In this document: in pieces, positions 19,651-31,102 of the stretch
Layout of the letters: the number at the start of each line of letters is the position of its first letter
How positions within the stretch are numbered: position 1 is the first letter of the stretch
DNA from: Nemertoderma westbladi
Taxonomy: Eukaryota; Xenacoelomorpha; Nemertodermatida; Nemertodermatidae
Assembly (NCBI GenBank): GCA_032718475.1
Contig: JAUCBJ010000171.1
Coordinates: forward strand, 1 to 43,839
Length of the DNA: 43,839 nt
Reading direction: 5' to 3'
Notes under the pieces: model-generated
Seen by the model: only the letters and a program-made list of their open reading frames with translations
Databases searched by the model: none
Told to the model about the DNA's origin: nothing
Program-made: the position numbers and the translations under genes

Positions 19651-21588
19651 CTAGAACTGGCGCGGGTAGGGGCATCTGAGAGCGGGACTGGCTCGAATAT
19701 TTTCGAGGAGCCAAGGGCCGTGGATACATTTATTAATACCCCACTTACAGGGACCGCACGACAGACACGAAACTGTTGTGACCATACGGGCGGGGGGGGG
19801 GGGGGGGGTAATAATAATAATACAGTAGACGACGTTATTATTAATAGTACCGTATTAGATAACCCTAACCAAGCCTTTATTGCAGGAAATACTTTACCTA
19901 GTAGCAGTAATTTAAATTTAAATACAAATAATAATTTCAATTTAAACGTGCAAAATAATCCGAATAATAATTTAAATTTAGAAAATAATAATAATTCAAA
20001 TAATTTAAATAATGATCCAAGCCCGAATTTACAAAATAATTTAAATAGTGTAGTCGCGCAAAATAATCCAAATGATTCTGTTTCGAACGAACAAAATAAT
20101 TCCGTTTCTAATATAGGTGCTATTAACGCGAACTCGTCGGACGTGTATAGCCTGACAGACGGCGGCCTGGTAGGCCACGTAGTTGGTAGGTAGGAGGTGG
20201 TGGGGTTGAGTCGACCCGACGGCGGCCTGGTAGGCCACGTAGTTAGTAGGCAAGAGGTGGCGGGGTTGAGTCGAGCCGACGGCGGCCTGGTAGGCCATGT
20301 AGTTAGTAGGCAGGGGGTGGCGGGGTTGAGCCAACCCGGAGTAGGCCCGATCGGCCAAGTACTAGTGGAGGGAGAGGCAGGGGTAAGTGAACCCAGCCGC
20401 AGTGAAAATGTTGTGTCGACTGGAGAGGGGTGTAGAAGAGAAGTAAGAGGTAGCGGTAAAATATGTGGCGAAAGGGGGGGGGGGCTACAGGAGCCCCACA
20501 ACGAGAAGTTGGTGGCGAGAGGGGGGGGGGGGGCAGAGAGTGTCCCACAGGCGTCGGCGGATAATGCGCGGGCCGAATCAGGTAAACCGCAACACCCGGC
20601 GACGGAGAGTAATAGGGGGATTGCGAGTATCCCCAGCGGCGTGCGATCGACCAGAGAGAGGCAGGTTGACGTCGCGAGAGGGCAGACGAAGCGTCGAGCC
20701 CGATCAGAAGAGGGAAGAAGAACAGTGGGGTTTAACCGGGAGGTCGACGAGAGATCTCAAGAGCGGGAATACTGCACTGAAGGGAGAAGAAGAGAAGACA
20801 GCAGAAGAAGTATTGCCGCGAACGACAGGAGAGTGAGGACGGATAGTGAGCCGTTGGTAGTCGAGATGGAAAGAGAGAGTCGGTGGGGTCGAACTTCGGG
20901 AGATTGCCGTCGTCCCGGAGAGACGCGACCTGACGAGACGCGTTACGCGTCGAGAGAGGGGTACACGATGTACCGGCACGAAGACGAGAATAGTAGAGGG
21001 GGTCGAAGAGAAACTTTCCGACGGGATATACCTACAGATCGAGAGTACGGTAGCTGCGGGGAGGATTATTCGAGAAGAATAAACTTCGATCCCGAGCAAT
21101 ACATACAGACTGTAGGACATACTATAGGCCTTACTGCACATACCATAGGCCATGCTGACAGAAATAATGTAGGCGATAGGATAGCGCGGACAACGGAATT
21201 AAACCCGGAAGTCGCGGAGTACATACCGGCAGGTAGGCCAGAAACTGATAGGCCTATACCGGTACCAGTACAGCAGTATGACTACAGCATGCAAGGACAT
21301 AACATATACCCAGGGGAGGGGGGAATTATTGCGGATAGATGCATGGGCCCCAATATATTAACATCAACCCCAGTACCAAACATACCGGTGGGGGGGGGGG
21401 GGGGACAGGGTGACATTCCCCCATCGCAATATCAACAATATACCCCGATAGGAGCAAGAACAACGAGACCCTTGGATGGAAATAGGTCATGTGACACAGA
21501 AATATGGAGGGGGCCGCTACCCCCAATGATATACCCAAGCCAAAGAAAGGCAGGAAATATGACGGGCGGACCACACCCAACAGGATAA
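19651..21588 (+). pseudogene. E2 ORF-B: low-complexity protein preceding gag
   Basis: The frame opens after TAA at 19648 and has no clear ATG start (a GTG occurs at 19720). It includes a Gly run from a G17 tract, an Asn-rich region (19810-20110), three 20-residue repeats (LSRADGGLVGHVV), then a long Arg/Glu-rich stretch and a Pro/Tyr/Gly-rich end. An in-frame TAG at 20191 stands where sister repeats have CAA or CAG. The frame ends with TAA at 21586, but gag follows in the same frame after it. So ORF-B plus gag may have been one very long gag with a disordered N-terminal extension. No family recognised. Confidence 0.6.
20158..20360 (+). repeat. 60-bp coding tandem repeats in ORF-B
   Basis: Three clear copies and a degenerate fourth, 60 bp apart (20158, 20218, 20278). 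Each encodes about DGGLVGHVVSRQEVAGLSRA. Copy 1 has TAG where copies 2 and 3 have CAA and CAG. Confidence 0.9.
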
Positions 21589-23127
21589 ATTATACAACAT
21601 CCATCGAATCCATTGGAAGCGCAGGCGATGGGGATGACCACGTTGATCGATGCATTAAAAACAAGGATCGAATTACCACCCGTGGAACCATTCAAATTCG
21701 ATGGGAGTAGGCCGGAAGAATATCTCCAGTTTCGGCGTATGTATAGTAACGAAATACTAACAAAGAACTTGACACAGGCGGAGTGCCTAAAGTATCTGCA
21801 AGTATACACAGGAGGCCCAGCATACGACATCGTGAGGCAATATCAGGGCATAGAGGGCGGTTTCACGACGGCATGGCGGGCACTGGACAGGGAATACGGG
21901 CACCCGGCCAAGATCATCAGGCAGACCCTGAGAGGCATAACATCGGGTGGCCTACAGGATAATCCCGTTAGCATTAAGACATTCGCGAACAAGGTCGAGA
22001 AGGCGCTAATCGTGTTAAAGACGCTAGACGCGCCATATGAACTCAACGCGTCCAACAACATCACCACGATAGCGCAGGCACTACCGATGTGGTTGCGCAA
22101 CAAGTGGAGGAAAATCGCTTTCTCCACTCGAGATAGGAAGGGTGCGGAACCGGGTTTAGAAGAAATGTCAAGCTTCTTAAACTACGAAGCTGAACTAATA
22201 ACCGACCCAGTCTATAGCGAAGATAGCCTGGGAAAGGGACCGAAGACGGATTACCATAGACCGAAACCAGAGCACAATATGTCAAACGCATTACCGAAGC
22301 TCAGGCAATCACTGCCATATGCAGCAACGCAGGGGACTGCAAGTCCACAGGTAGCCGAAGGAAAGACCACACCATGGAATGGACAGGGGAATAACAACAA
22401 CACGAACAAATATAATCCCAGTACGTCCAGTAGGCCGAACCCAAACAATAAGAATAGTAGGGACTTTGGTACAAACGCAGCTGCGATACGCAATGCACTG
22501 TACAAGGACGGCTACGACCCAAAGAGCAAATGCCAGCTACATACAAATGCGCTTCATCAAACCATGAACTGCAGGTACTGGCAAGCGCTACCCAGGGAAG
22601 ATCAGGTAGAATACGCGGCGAGGAATGAGATCTGCTCATGATGTGTGATGAGCGGACATAGAGCTAGGCAATGCAAGGAGACGCCGGTCAAGTTCGGTCA
22701 AAGGAAAGGCCAAACGATAGCAACGAGCACAGTAGGGGCGAGGAAGAGAGGAACGGTGCTACTTGGGGTAGTGCCTATGCGAGTGATTGGAGAAGGCAAT
22801 CGATCAGTAACAACACTAATGCTGGTCGATAGTGGAGCTGCCTTCACACTAGTCGAGGATTGGGTGGCCGAAGAAATAGGATTGAGAACGAGGCCAAGTA
22901 GAATGGCGGTAACAACCATCTCCAGTAAAGATGAGGTCCTGGAGATGAGAACCGGACGGTGCACCATCGCAGCAATAGCACCAGGATGCGATTATGGGGC
23001 GAGCATCGACCCCATCCAAGTGATAGAGTCAATAAACATCAATGCCAGACGGCCAACCAACATCGAGGTCGAACAATATAAATTGCTGGATGATAATCGA
23101 CTTCTCAATCCCAGAGGCGGACGTTAG
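21589..23127 (+). pseudogene. gag-pro: E2 gag with zinc knuckle and protease N-part
   Basis: A DUF1759-type Gag core (PVEPFKFDGSRPEEYLQFRR, AWRALDREYG, LRNKWRKIAF) of about 200 residues starts near 21613. A Gln/Asn-rich linker follows, then Cys/His-rich CQLHTNALHQTMNC, and a CCHC knuckle that is interrupted by TGA at 22639, exactly between its first two cysteines. After the stop the same frame gives the rest of the knuckle (SGHRARQC) and the aspartic protease site LVDSGAAFTL (Asp codon 22828-22830, canonical D-S-G). The frame drifts out of the protease near 23095, where the next frame takes over. The first ATG inside the core is not proven as a start, since the frame is open back to the TAA at 21586. 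Confidence 0.85.
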
Positions 23128-24880
23128 GAAGGTATCCATCATAGTAGGAATGGACTGCCCAACGGCCCACGAAAGAATGCAAACGGTCTTCGGCGAAGAC
23201 AAGCAGTGTGACCCGGTGGCGATACTGACACCATTCGGGTGGACGCTGAGTGGCCCAATCAAGAGTAAAATACCATTTAGGATGTCGGAGACATCAGGAT
23301 GCATGTTCGCGGGAACTATGCAGGAAATGGGTGACGAGAGAGCAGAGGAGCAGCTTAAGAGACTGCTCAGACAGGATTTTGAAGGATTAAAGGAGATCGG
23401 GGTCGGGACCTCGGTAGAAGACAAGCAGGCTCTACAGAGCGTAGAGGAGTCTATGAGGTGTGATGAGGGGCGGTATACCATAGGGATGGTATGGAAGCTA
23501 CCAAAGCTACCGCTATCCGATAATAGAGGGATGGTACTCACGAGGCTTCGTAAGTTGAAGCAGACACTAAAACGGAGCCCCGAGAAGAATGAGTACATCC
23601 ACAGAACGATTAAGAAGTACGTCGAGAAAGGATGGGCCGTGGAGTTACCGGTCGACGAACCAAACACAGATAGGACGTATTACCTACCACTCCACGTGGC
23701 TTTAGACCTGAAGAAAGGTAAACTGCGGATGGTAGTTGACGCATCGGCAAAGACCAACGGAAAATGCTTAAACGACTATCTACTAGAAGGTCCGAACATA
23801 TACAACTCAGGGATAGAGGTCCTACTTAGATTTAGAGATGGGAAACACGCCTTCACGTGTGACATAGAAGGCATGTTCAACCAAGTCCGTGTAGCGGAGG
23901 AAGATAGCGACAGTCAACGCTTCTTATGGTACAACGGAGACGAAGAACCGTCGATAATACCGACGCACAAGATGGTAGTACAGAACATGGGAGCCAAGTC
24001 GTCTTCATTTACGACGACTATGGCAGTAAGAGATACAGTGAAGGGGAAGGAGGATAGATACAGCACTAGGGCCGTCGATATGATTCGAAGCGGCTTCTAC
24101 GTAGACGACGGAATGGAGTCTGGAAATACGGTTAAGGAGATACTGGACACAGGGCGCGAGGTTCACGACATCCTGAAAGGATCCGGCTTTAACCTGACCA
24201 AATTCCAATCCAGTTCGGAGGAATTTATCAAGGCGATAGGGGACGAGAGACCAGAATCGACTATGGATAATCCCACAACAGCCAAAGGGCAGGACATGGC
24301 AAACAAGAGGACAGAGTCTCAACAGAAGGCACTGGGAATCGTGTGGGACAGAGAGACAGATGAACTGAAGTACCAGCTGAGCCAGGAGGGCACAGACGTC
24401 CACACAAAGAGAGGCTATGTGTCATACATAGCAAGAATATACGATCCCCTAGGTCTAGCATCCCCACTATTAGTCACGGGGAAACAGATACTCAAGAGAG
24501 TATACAAACTGAAGGATGAGTGGGACGTAGAGGTACCAGAGGAGATCAAGAAACAGTGGTGTAAGTGGACAGAAGATTTAGAGAAGATGGGAACATACAA
24601 CATAGCGCGAGTGTATTTTCCGGATGGGAACATGACGAATCTGGACCTACACATGTTCTCCGATGCGTCGTTGGAGGCATACGGAGTGGCACTCTATTTA
24701 GTACAACGAGAGGGGGCTCACAAGCCCAGACTGGCCTTTAGCAAAGCAAAGTCAACGCCGCCAGATTCAGCATCATTTCCCAAACTAGAATTGACAGCTG
24801 CCAGACTAGGAGTTAGGGCCACAGCCTACCTAGTGGATACTATTCCCAACATACACACTACTGGACGGATTCCATGGTAG
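23042..24880 (+). pseudogene. pol: E2 protease C-part, RT and RNase H
   Basis: Begins with the protease end (VSIIVGMDCP, then ILTPFGWTLSG), in a frame one base away from gag; the switch lies at about 23090-23097. The ATG at 23042 is internal and not a real start. RT motifs: LRMVVDASA, FTCDIEGMFNQV, MGAKSSSF, FYVDDGMES with YVDD at 24098-24109. RNase H: HMFSDAS (first Asp), FPKLELTAARLG (Glu). The frame ends at 24880, just before the third RNase H Asp (in TDSMVVLGW), which continues in another frame; the local sequence has an AC dinucleotide run (about 24850). Catalytic residues of RT are intact. Product would copy element RNA into DNA. Confidence 0.9.
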
Positions 24881-26736
24881 TGCTTGGCTGGCTACATAAC
24901 GAAAAGACGAGATACCCTATATTCGTCGCGAATAGGGTGGACGAAATAAGGGCGACCACAGAATTGGAAAGGTGGCACTACTGCCCAACGGACGAGAACC
25001 CAGCGGACTTGTTATCGAGGGGCGTGGCACGCCACACTTTCTTGAAGAAGGAAGTATTCTGGCAACACGGGCCACAGTTTCTGAGCGACAAGGAGGCCTG
25101 GCCGCCGATGAGAAAGGTTGACCCGGGCTCAGGAGAGGTAGTGTCAGAAGGAGAAGAGGGAGATTCAGAGGGAGAAGAGATATACTCCCAGATGGTGAGG
25201 GAGATAAGGGACGTGCAACCTAAACCAGAAGAACTGTGCGATAACCCGACGGATAAACTCCTCAACTACAGCTCTAGTTGGTATAAGACCAAGAAATTAG
25301 TGGCGTACTGGAGAGCCTTCAGGAATTTCCTTGCGGGAGTTGGCAAAGGCAAGAAGATCAGGGCAACAATAGATCTGGAAGAAGCGGCCAAAGCAGTAAT
25401 CCGCTATGAACAACGGAAGAGCTATGGCGACGAGGTGGAACGCGTCGGTAAACAACAGCATCTCCGACGGGATAGCGAGTTGATCACGCTGTCACCACAA
25501 CTTAATGACGACGGGATTCTAGTAATGAATTCTAGGGTGGGATACAACAACAGCATAGTCGTACCACCGAAACCCATCATCATTCCCACAGGATCGCCAA
25601 TAGTCCACCAGATTATCTGGGACTCCCACAAGTCGATATTGCACGGGGGCACCAACCGAACCCTTACGGAGATACGGAGGACCTTTTGGGTCAAGCAGTT
25701 GAGGAAGAAGGTAAAAGCAGTAGTGGGGCAGTGCCAGACCTGCCGACGAGCGAAGAAGGAGCGAGCCATACAAGAGATGGCACCACTACCAGCGAGTAGA
25801 GTAAGACAGCACGACCCACCATTTACACATTGCGGTGTGGACATGTTCGGGCCGATAAAGATCAAGGTGATGCGGCACACGGAGAAACGCTACGGTATTA
25901 TCTTCGTATGTAACAACACGCGGGCGGTAGGGATAGAACTCGCCCAAGATGCAACCGCATCAGCATTTATTAATGCATTAGAAAGGTTCAGAGACCGCAA
26001 AGGTGGGACAATCGCAGTAATGTACTCCGACAGTGGAACCAACTTTGTGGGAGCAGAGAATGAGATGGCAGAGGCCTTGGACATCTTGGAAGGGGAAGAA
26101 GTCAGGGCAGCCATGAGACGACGACAAGTAAAGTGGGAGAGAAGGACGCCGTATGCACCACATACACTAGGATGCATCGAGATACTAGTGGGCAGTTCGA
26201 AGCGTCTCATGACGAAGTTAATGAACACCCACATGGTCACGGAGGACATCTTGAGAACAGTACTTGCGAAGTGCGAGGGTATCATTAATAGCAGACCGCT
26301 ATATCCGGAGAATGATGACCCTGAGTCATTAGATGTGCTGACGCCCAGCCATTTTCTAATGGAAAGGCCAGCGACCATCGATATGCGGGGTGTAGACCCA
26401 GATGACATACACTCCCGCCAGAGTTGGAAGGTCGCTAAAGCGATAAGCGCAGAGTACTGGAGAAGGTGGGTTGAGGAATACCTACCCATGCTTCACAAAA
26501 GAAGCAAGTGGAGGAAGTCGAATAGGGAGTTAAGAGAGGGAGATCTCGTAATCGTTATGGATGATACTATCATCAACAACCAGTGGCGGTTGGCAAGAGT
26601 TGTAGGCACTTACTCCGATGAGGACGGAAGAGTCCGATCGGTAGAAGTGCGGATAGGTGGCAAGATAGGTGCGAAAGACAGAAAACCCTACAGGAGAGCT
26701 GTAGGGAAATGCTGTCTATTAGAAGGGGCACCTTAG
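24874..26736 (+). pseudogene. int: E2 RNase H end and integrase
   Basis: The first part completes RNase H (MVVLGWLHNE, NPADLLSRG), joined out of frame to the preceding segment. An acidic linker (SEGEEGDSEGEE) follows. The integrase zinc finger has His in WDSHKSILHGG and CQTCRR. The catalytic triad is Asp 25840-25842 (CGVDMFGP), Asp 26029-26031 (MYSDSGTNF) and Glu 26179-26181 (GCIEILVGSS). The context of the Glu differs from the usual GGxWERL[IV]RS seen in E1, which is notable, though the acidic residue is kept. The C-terminus (RELREGDLVIVMDD, QWRLARVV) is the usual small C-terminal domain. The stop is TAG at 26734-26736. Confidence 0.9.
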
Positions 26737-27850
26737 ATCGTTTGTTAGAGAAGAGTTTAGTCGTCCAAGTTTTGGACTGAGGGGGGTGGGATTGAGGGCG
26801 AGACGCCCTTCCCACACATAAAAATAAAAATAAAATGAATAAAAATTAGAGTTAGTTAGTTAGGAGTCAGTTAGAAGGTACGTAGTACCTATAATTAGAA
26901 TTAGTTAGTTAGGAGTCAGTTAGAAGGTACGTAGTACCTAGAGTTAGTTAGTTAGTTAGTTAGGAGTCAGTTATAAGGTACGTAGTACCTAGAGTTAGTT
27001 AGTTAGTTAGTTAGTTAGGAGTCAGTTAGTTAGAGGTGTTAGAGAAGTAGTAAGAGGGTACGTAGTACCGGTGGTTAGTAGAGTTAGAGGTTAGTAAGAG
27101 GGTACGTAGTACCGGTTAGTAAGAGTAGAGCTGGAAGTTAGTAAGAGGGTACGTAGTACCGATAGTTAGTGGAGTTAAGAGTAGTAAGAGGGTACATAGT
27201 ACCATTAGTTAGTGGAGTTAGTTAGAGGGTACGTAGTACCATTAGTGGAGTTAGAGTAAGAGTTAGAGGGTACGTAGTACCGCTAGTTAGGGAGAGAGAG
27301 AGTAAGAGTTAGAGGGTACGTAGTACCGCTAGTTAGTTAGAGGTTAGTAAGAGGATACGTAGTACCGATTAGTAAGAGAGAGAGGTAGAAGGGTATATAT
27401 AGTATATATATTAGTCAGTAGTTAGTAGCGAGAGGGGGGCATATGAGTACAGTTGGATAGATCGTGTAGGCCACACGACATATACTGCTGTACTGCACAG
27501 GCCCATAGAGTAGGTCAGAATGCGGATTATGGAATAGAATAATCCATAAACAGTAAAGTAATAGAATTAAGTTAAATCAAAATAAATAGAATAAATAGGG
27601 CTAAAATTACAGATTATGGTAACAGCAGGGAAACTATTCTGGAACATACTTAAAGCAACGGACAGAAATTGTAAATTAGGGTACATTTCTTAGCTACAGA
27701 ATTAAGTAATAGAAATTTAGGCTAAAAGGCGTAGTTAGATAGGAAATAGGCCATTCTCGAACTGTGCAGACCATCAGAAACTAATCACTCATCTGTATTG
27801 CGCCTTGGTAAGGCACCACCTCTACAGGTGAGCGAGTGAGAGTGTTCGGA
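26737..27850 (+). other. E2 spacer between pol and ORF-X
   Basis: About 1.1 kb with no gene. The first half is a GTTAG-rich array containing the hairpin motifs described separately. After 27367 it is AT-rich and unstructured to my eye, with a dinucleotide-like TATATATAGTATATATA at about 27396. E1 has a shorter spacer with its own inverted repeat at the same place. Confidence 0.6.
26846..27366 (+). repeat. Array of 11 GGTACGTAGTACC hairpin motifs
   Basis: The 13-mer GGTACGTAGTACC (GGTAC stem, GTA loop, GTACC stem) starts at 26877, 26926, 26977, 27057, 27101, 27148, 27228, 27269 and 27315. Variants lie at 27191 (ACATAG in the middle) and 27354 (first G lost to A). Spacing is 37-80 bp, mostly near 45. 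Between motifs the sequence is made of GTTAG/GTAAGAG repeats. The motif is kept while spacers vary in length, which suggests that the hairpin or its sequence is the conserved unit. Confidence 0.9.
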
Positions 27851-28002
27851 ATGGCGGGAAAACTGATCAGAAAGAGAAAGGCGGAGCAAGGAGGAAAGGA
27901 GATACTGGTGGATTTCACCAAGAGGCATCCGGAAGAGAAGACGAGAGGATACTACGAGAGGTTGGAAAAGGGTCACGCGGCACGCAGGACCACTTCCGGG
28001 AG
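27851..28002 (+). pseudogene. ORF-X (E2), N-terminal fragment
   Basis: ATG at 27851 (MAGKLIRKRKAEQGG) opens a frame rich in Lys/Glu. Before it reaches the exonuclease-like part the sensible frame changes, at about 27965-27995. The start is tentative; an upstream GTG/ATG at 27836 is in the same frame. It resembles the charged, helical N-terminal part of the E1 ORF-X in composition only. Confidence 0.5.
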
Positions 28003-30408
28003 ATGCACGAACAGTGGCTGGTCGGGACATACGGGACGCCGTCGCTGGACAACGCGATCTTCCAACACTTCCACTACGTGGTGAAAGGGGACGAGGCGAA
28101 GTTCGGGATTCCGAAGTACCTGAGGGAGTCGCCGAAGAAGGATTGGAAGAGGTTTATAGAGTCCGTCAACAGGGGAGGATATATGATCCTAGACGACGAG
28201 GGAACCATGGAAGACTAGGAGGGTTCGAGACGAGGATCAGCAGGGTCGGCCAGGACCATACTCCTACATTTGGCCGCGCCAAATGGGGACATTTTCTTAT
28301 TCGACCTAGGAACGTATTGGAAAAAGGACGGGCCAAAATTAAACCGGTTGCCGAAAGCGGTGCAAGTCCTGGTAAGAGAGAAGTCGACGACGAAAGTGGG
28401 ATCGGCGATTCATGAGGACGCGGAGAGAATCATCGGTCCGGACGCCACCAACCTCCTGGATATGCAGAAGGTCTTCATGGCTATGACAGCACCAGACGGG
28501 TTGGGAGTAGTCGGGAACACAGGTCAACGCGGAGCGGTGGCAATGGGCCAGCTATTGGGGCTCGTATGCCACAAACCGATGGACTGGGGGAAGTTCAGGG
28601 AGGAATACGGAGCAGAACTAGCGAACTCGCTAAAGTGGGGAGCGAGACCAGGAAGGCAAGAGGTATATCAATTCCGCAGAGGAGCGATAAAGGTATATCA
28701 GAAGCGATATATCCTGCAGGAAGATTGGATAATGATAAGTTTGCTCAACTTATTCATGACCGTGGTTATCGAGAGGGAACCAGCGGCATTTCTGTTATCG
28801 GGATCACCCCTAAGCTACAGGAGAGCCTTTAAGACGGCCTTCGACGGTCTGGTAGACCACCCGGGGCTGAAGGGCGAGTCGGTGTACTACAACAGCCGAC
28901 ATCTGATAGACGGGGAGATAGATACGCCGTATCAGAGATGGGAGCAGCTAGAGACGGATAGACGAGAGGCAAAGCGACTGGAAGAAGTCGCGAGACGGGA
29001 GAGGATAGAAGCAGAGGAGAGGGAGGAGGAGGCCAGGACGCAGAGTTACGGCTTCGAGGAACAGGCAGGCTTAGACGAACTTCGTTGGACTTCATCAGGG
29101 AGTTCGGGGGAGTCTCTAGGGCGAGAACTGGGATGGACGGTGGGATCGCCGAAACAGTCGACGTTGGGGTTGCAAGCGATGCCCATACCAGCGGGCGCCG
29201 AAGGCGACCAACCGCTAAGGAAGTTGAGGGAGCTAGAGGGATGGAGAGCTACGGGCGAGAGCCAAGGCGGGAAGGGACATAGTGGATCCATCGGGATACC
29301 GGGGTTGGAGCCACTGCCAGAGGAGGACGAAGACGACGATGAGTTCGGAGAGATGCCGCCCATCGAGAGGATTGGCCACTCGGACACGGACTGGGTTGGC
29401 GGGAGGGTGGTGACGGCCAGTGGGGCGAGGGCCTTCTGGGATAGACCCGGCAAGCCGGCCTGGGTGCACGAGGAGCCGGCGATGGATTTCGCGGGGAGCA
29501 CTATCAGGTTGGGTGAACAACCGGGGACGGCACCACGGGTAGTATTCGGGGAGACGATGCCCGAGAGGGGCGAGGAGATCGACGTAGACAGGGACACTAA
29601 CGTGCAGAAGTTCGCCTACCAGCGACTCCACAGACCGCGGAGATCGCTTGGGACGAAAGACGACGTGGGGCGGGAGACATTGGTACTCGGTTGCGATTAC
29701 TGTGGGAGACAGACCCACCAGGAAAGGAGCTGTTTGTACCGATTCCAAAAGGGGACCTTTTGTCTCTACTGCCGCGAGTCGAGCCACAGGATGGGGGCGT
29801 GTCCACGGTTGCATAACCGATGTCCGAAGTGTAACTTTCGGGGACACTACGGATGCCAGTGCGACTGGATGGACGACGAAGAGAAGTTCAGAACCTTCGA
29901 GGAGTGGGCCGACGTCGGGGCCATGATGCGCCAGCGCATGAAGGCCCAGGAGTTCAAGTGGGGTTTCTTCCTTATCAATCAGGAGGCTCACTTGGAAATC
30001 ATAAAGCGGAGGTTACCGTTTACCTATCAAGAGGTAGCAACGGCGGCGTCGTATGCCGGAGTGATAAATACACAAAGGTATTTGGACAGGTGGACGCCAC
30101 AGAACCAAGGGGAGTTTAGGGATTTCCTGGCGGAGCACGTGCCGCGGGCAATGAAGATGATCTTATGGGATGCCACCACGGGGAGACAACAGGGCCACTT
30201 GGAGGGGCCACCTGCGAAGCGATATCGGGAGCTGATAACACCAGCACCCAAGGAGCCAACGACCGGGATCAGTAAGGAGGTGGCGGCGAGGGTCCGAAGA
30301 CAGAAAGCGGATCCCAGAGGAGCGGTAGTGACCAGGAAACGACCCAGGGAGGAGGACGGCAAAGGGAAAGACTTGAGGTGGTTCCCAAAGTCAGGGGGGA
30401 TGAACTGA
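28003..30408 (+). pseudogene. ORF-X (E2): exonuclease-like domain, zinc knuckles, C-terminal block
   Basis: One frame from 28003 to TGA 30406, broken only by TAG at 28216. Order: LVGTYGTPS block (E1: LWIGTGTFES); ILDDEGT (D-x-E, codons 28192-28200); a core strand RTILLHLAAPNGDIFLFD; LPKAVQV then KVGSAIHEDA (Asp 28417-28419); LLDMQKV; and RYILQED (28705-28725) at the position of motif III. A helical, acidic linker follows. Three perfect CX2CX4HX4C knuckles lie at 29692-29862 (CDYC, CLYC, CPKC). The conserved TFEEWADVGA...WGFFLINQE block comes next, then a basic tail (KRPREEDGKGKD). It has the same order as the E1 ORF-X, so it is a conserved gene of these elements. The family match to WRN/RNase D-like exonucleases is by motif only. 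Confidence 0.6.
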
Positions 30409-31073
30409 GACTTCGATGTGGAACGCCTGGAAGGTGCCACGTGAGACGTGCGAACTATTAAGTACAAATTCAAAATGATGCAAATAATTAAATAAGTGCA
30501 ATTTGTATGTACGTACGTAGTAATCAGTAGTTTAGTTATGAAATATATGTTCGAAGTGAGTACTATAGTCATTCAACCTTTCTCAATTAGCTACTGGGAC
30601 TGGGGGGCTAACTGACTATGGTACTATGGACGAGACACTAGACAATTTCACACTTCTTGAGTGCGACGGCACAGGAGGGGGGGGTGAGATTCGTCAGAAG
30701 GGATGAGGTAGTCAAAGAGGGGTCGAGTAAAGGTGATAGTGCGGAGTGCGGAGAGAGTGCGAATGCAATTCAAGTGTGTGGGAGGAATAAGAGGCTGAGT
30801 GAGGGACAGGGAAGTCCGAGAGTTAGAGCGGTAGTGAGGAGAAGTAGAGGAGAGTCAGGGTGAGAACAGAGTGGAGTTAAAGTGGCAAAGTGTTGGGGAA
30901 ACAAAAATCGTGTGAGAGGAGCGCACGATCGGCCCGACATGGGACGCCAGGCAAACCGGGTAGCGATATCATACCCATAGGGGGCGGTCTGGAAAACCGG
31001 CTCTGAAAAATAGTTCCACCCCACACCCGATAATAGATCGGGATCCAGCGGAATTGTAGCGCACTTTAGGTGG
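30409..31073 (+). other. E2 3' untranslated region
   Basis: No supported gene. Contains a purine-rich stretch (30657-30900) and, toward the end, GC-rich sequence (TGGGACGCCAGGCAAACC region near 30939). It probably holds 3' RNA signals. Confidence 0.5.
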
Positions 31074-31102
31074 ATGCTATCTTCTCACCGGGAAGATAGC
31101 AT
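31074..31102 (+). promoter_or_regulatory. Hairpin abutting the polypurine tract
   Basis: ATGCTATCTTC (31074-31084) pairs perfectly with GAAGATAGCAT (31092-31102) around a 7-nt loop. The stem ends exactly where the polypurine tract begins. It might position RNase H or shield the plus-strand primer. Confidence 0.85.

Noticed and set aside
26846-27366. CRISPR array
   Set aside because: The repeated unit is only 13 bp, spacers are themselves GTTAG repeats of variable length, and the setting is a eukaryotic retrotransposon.
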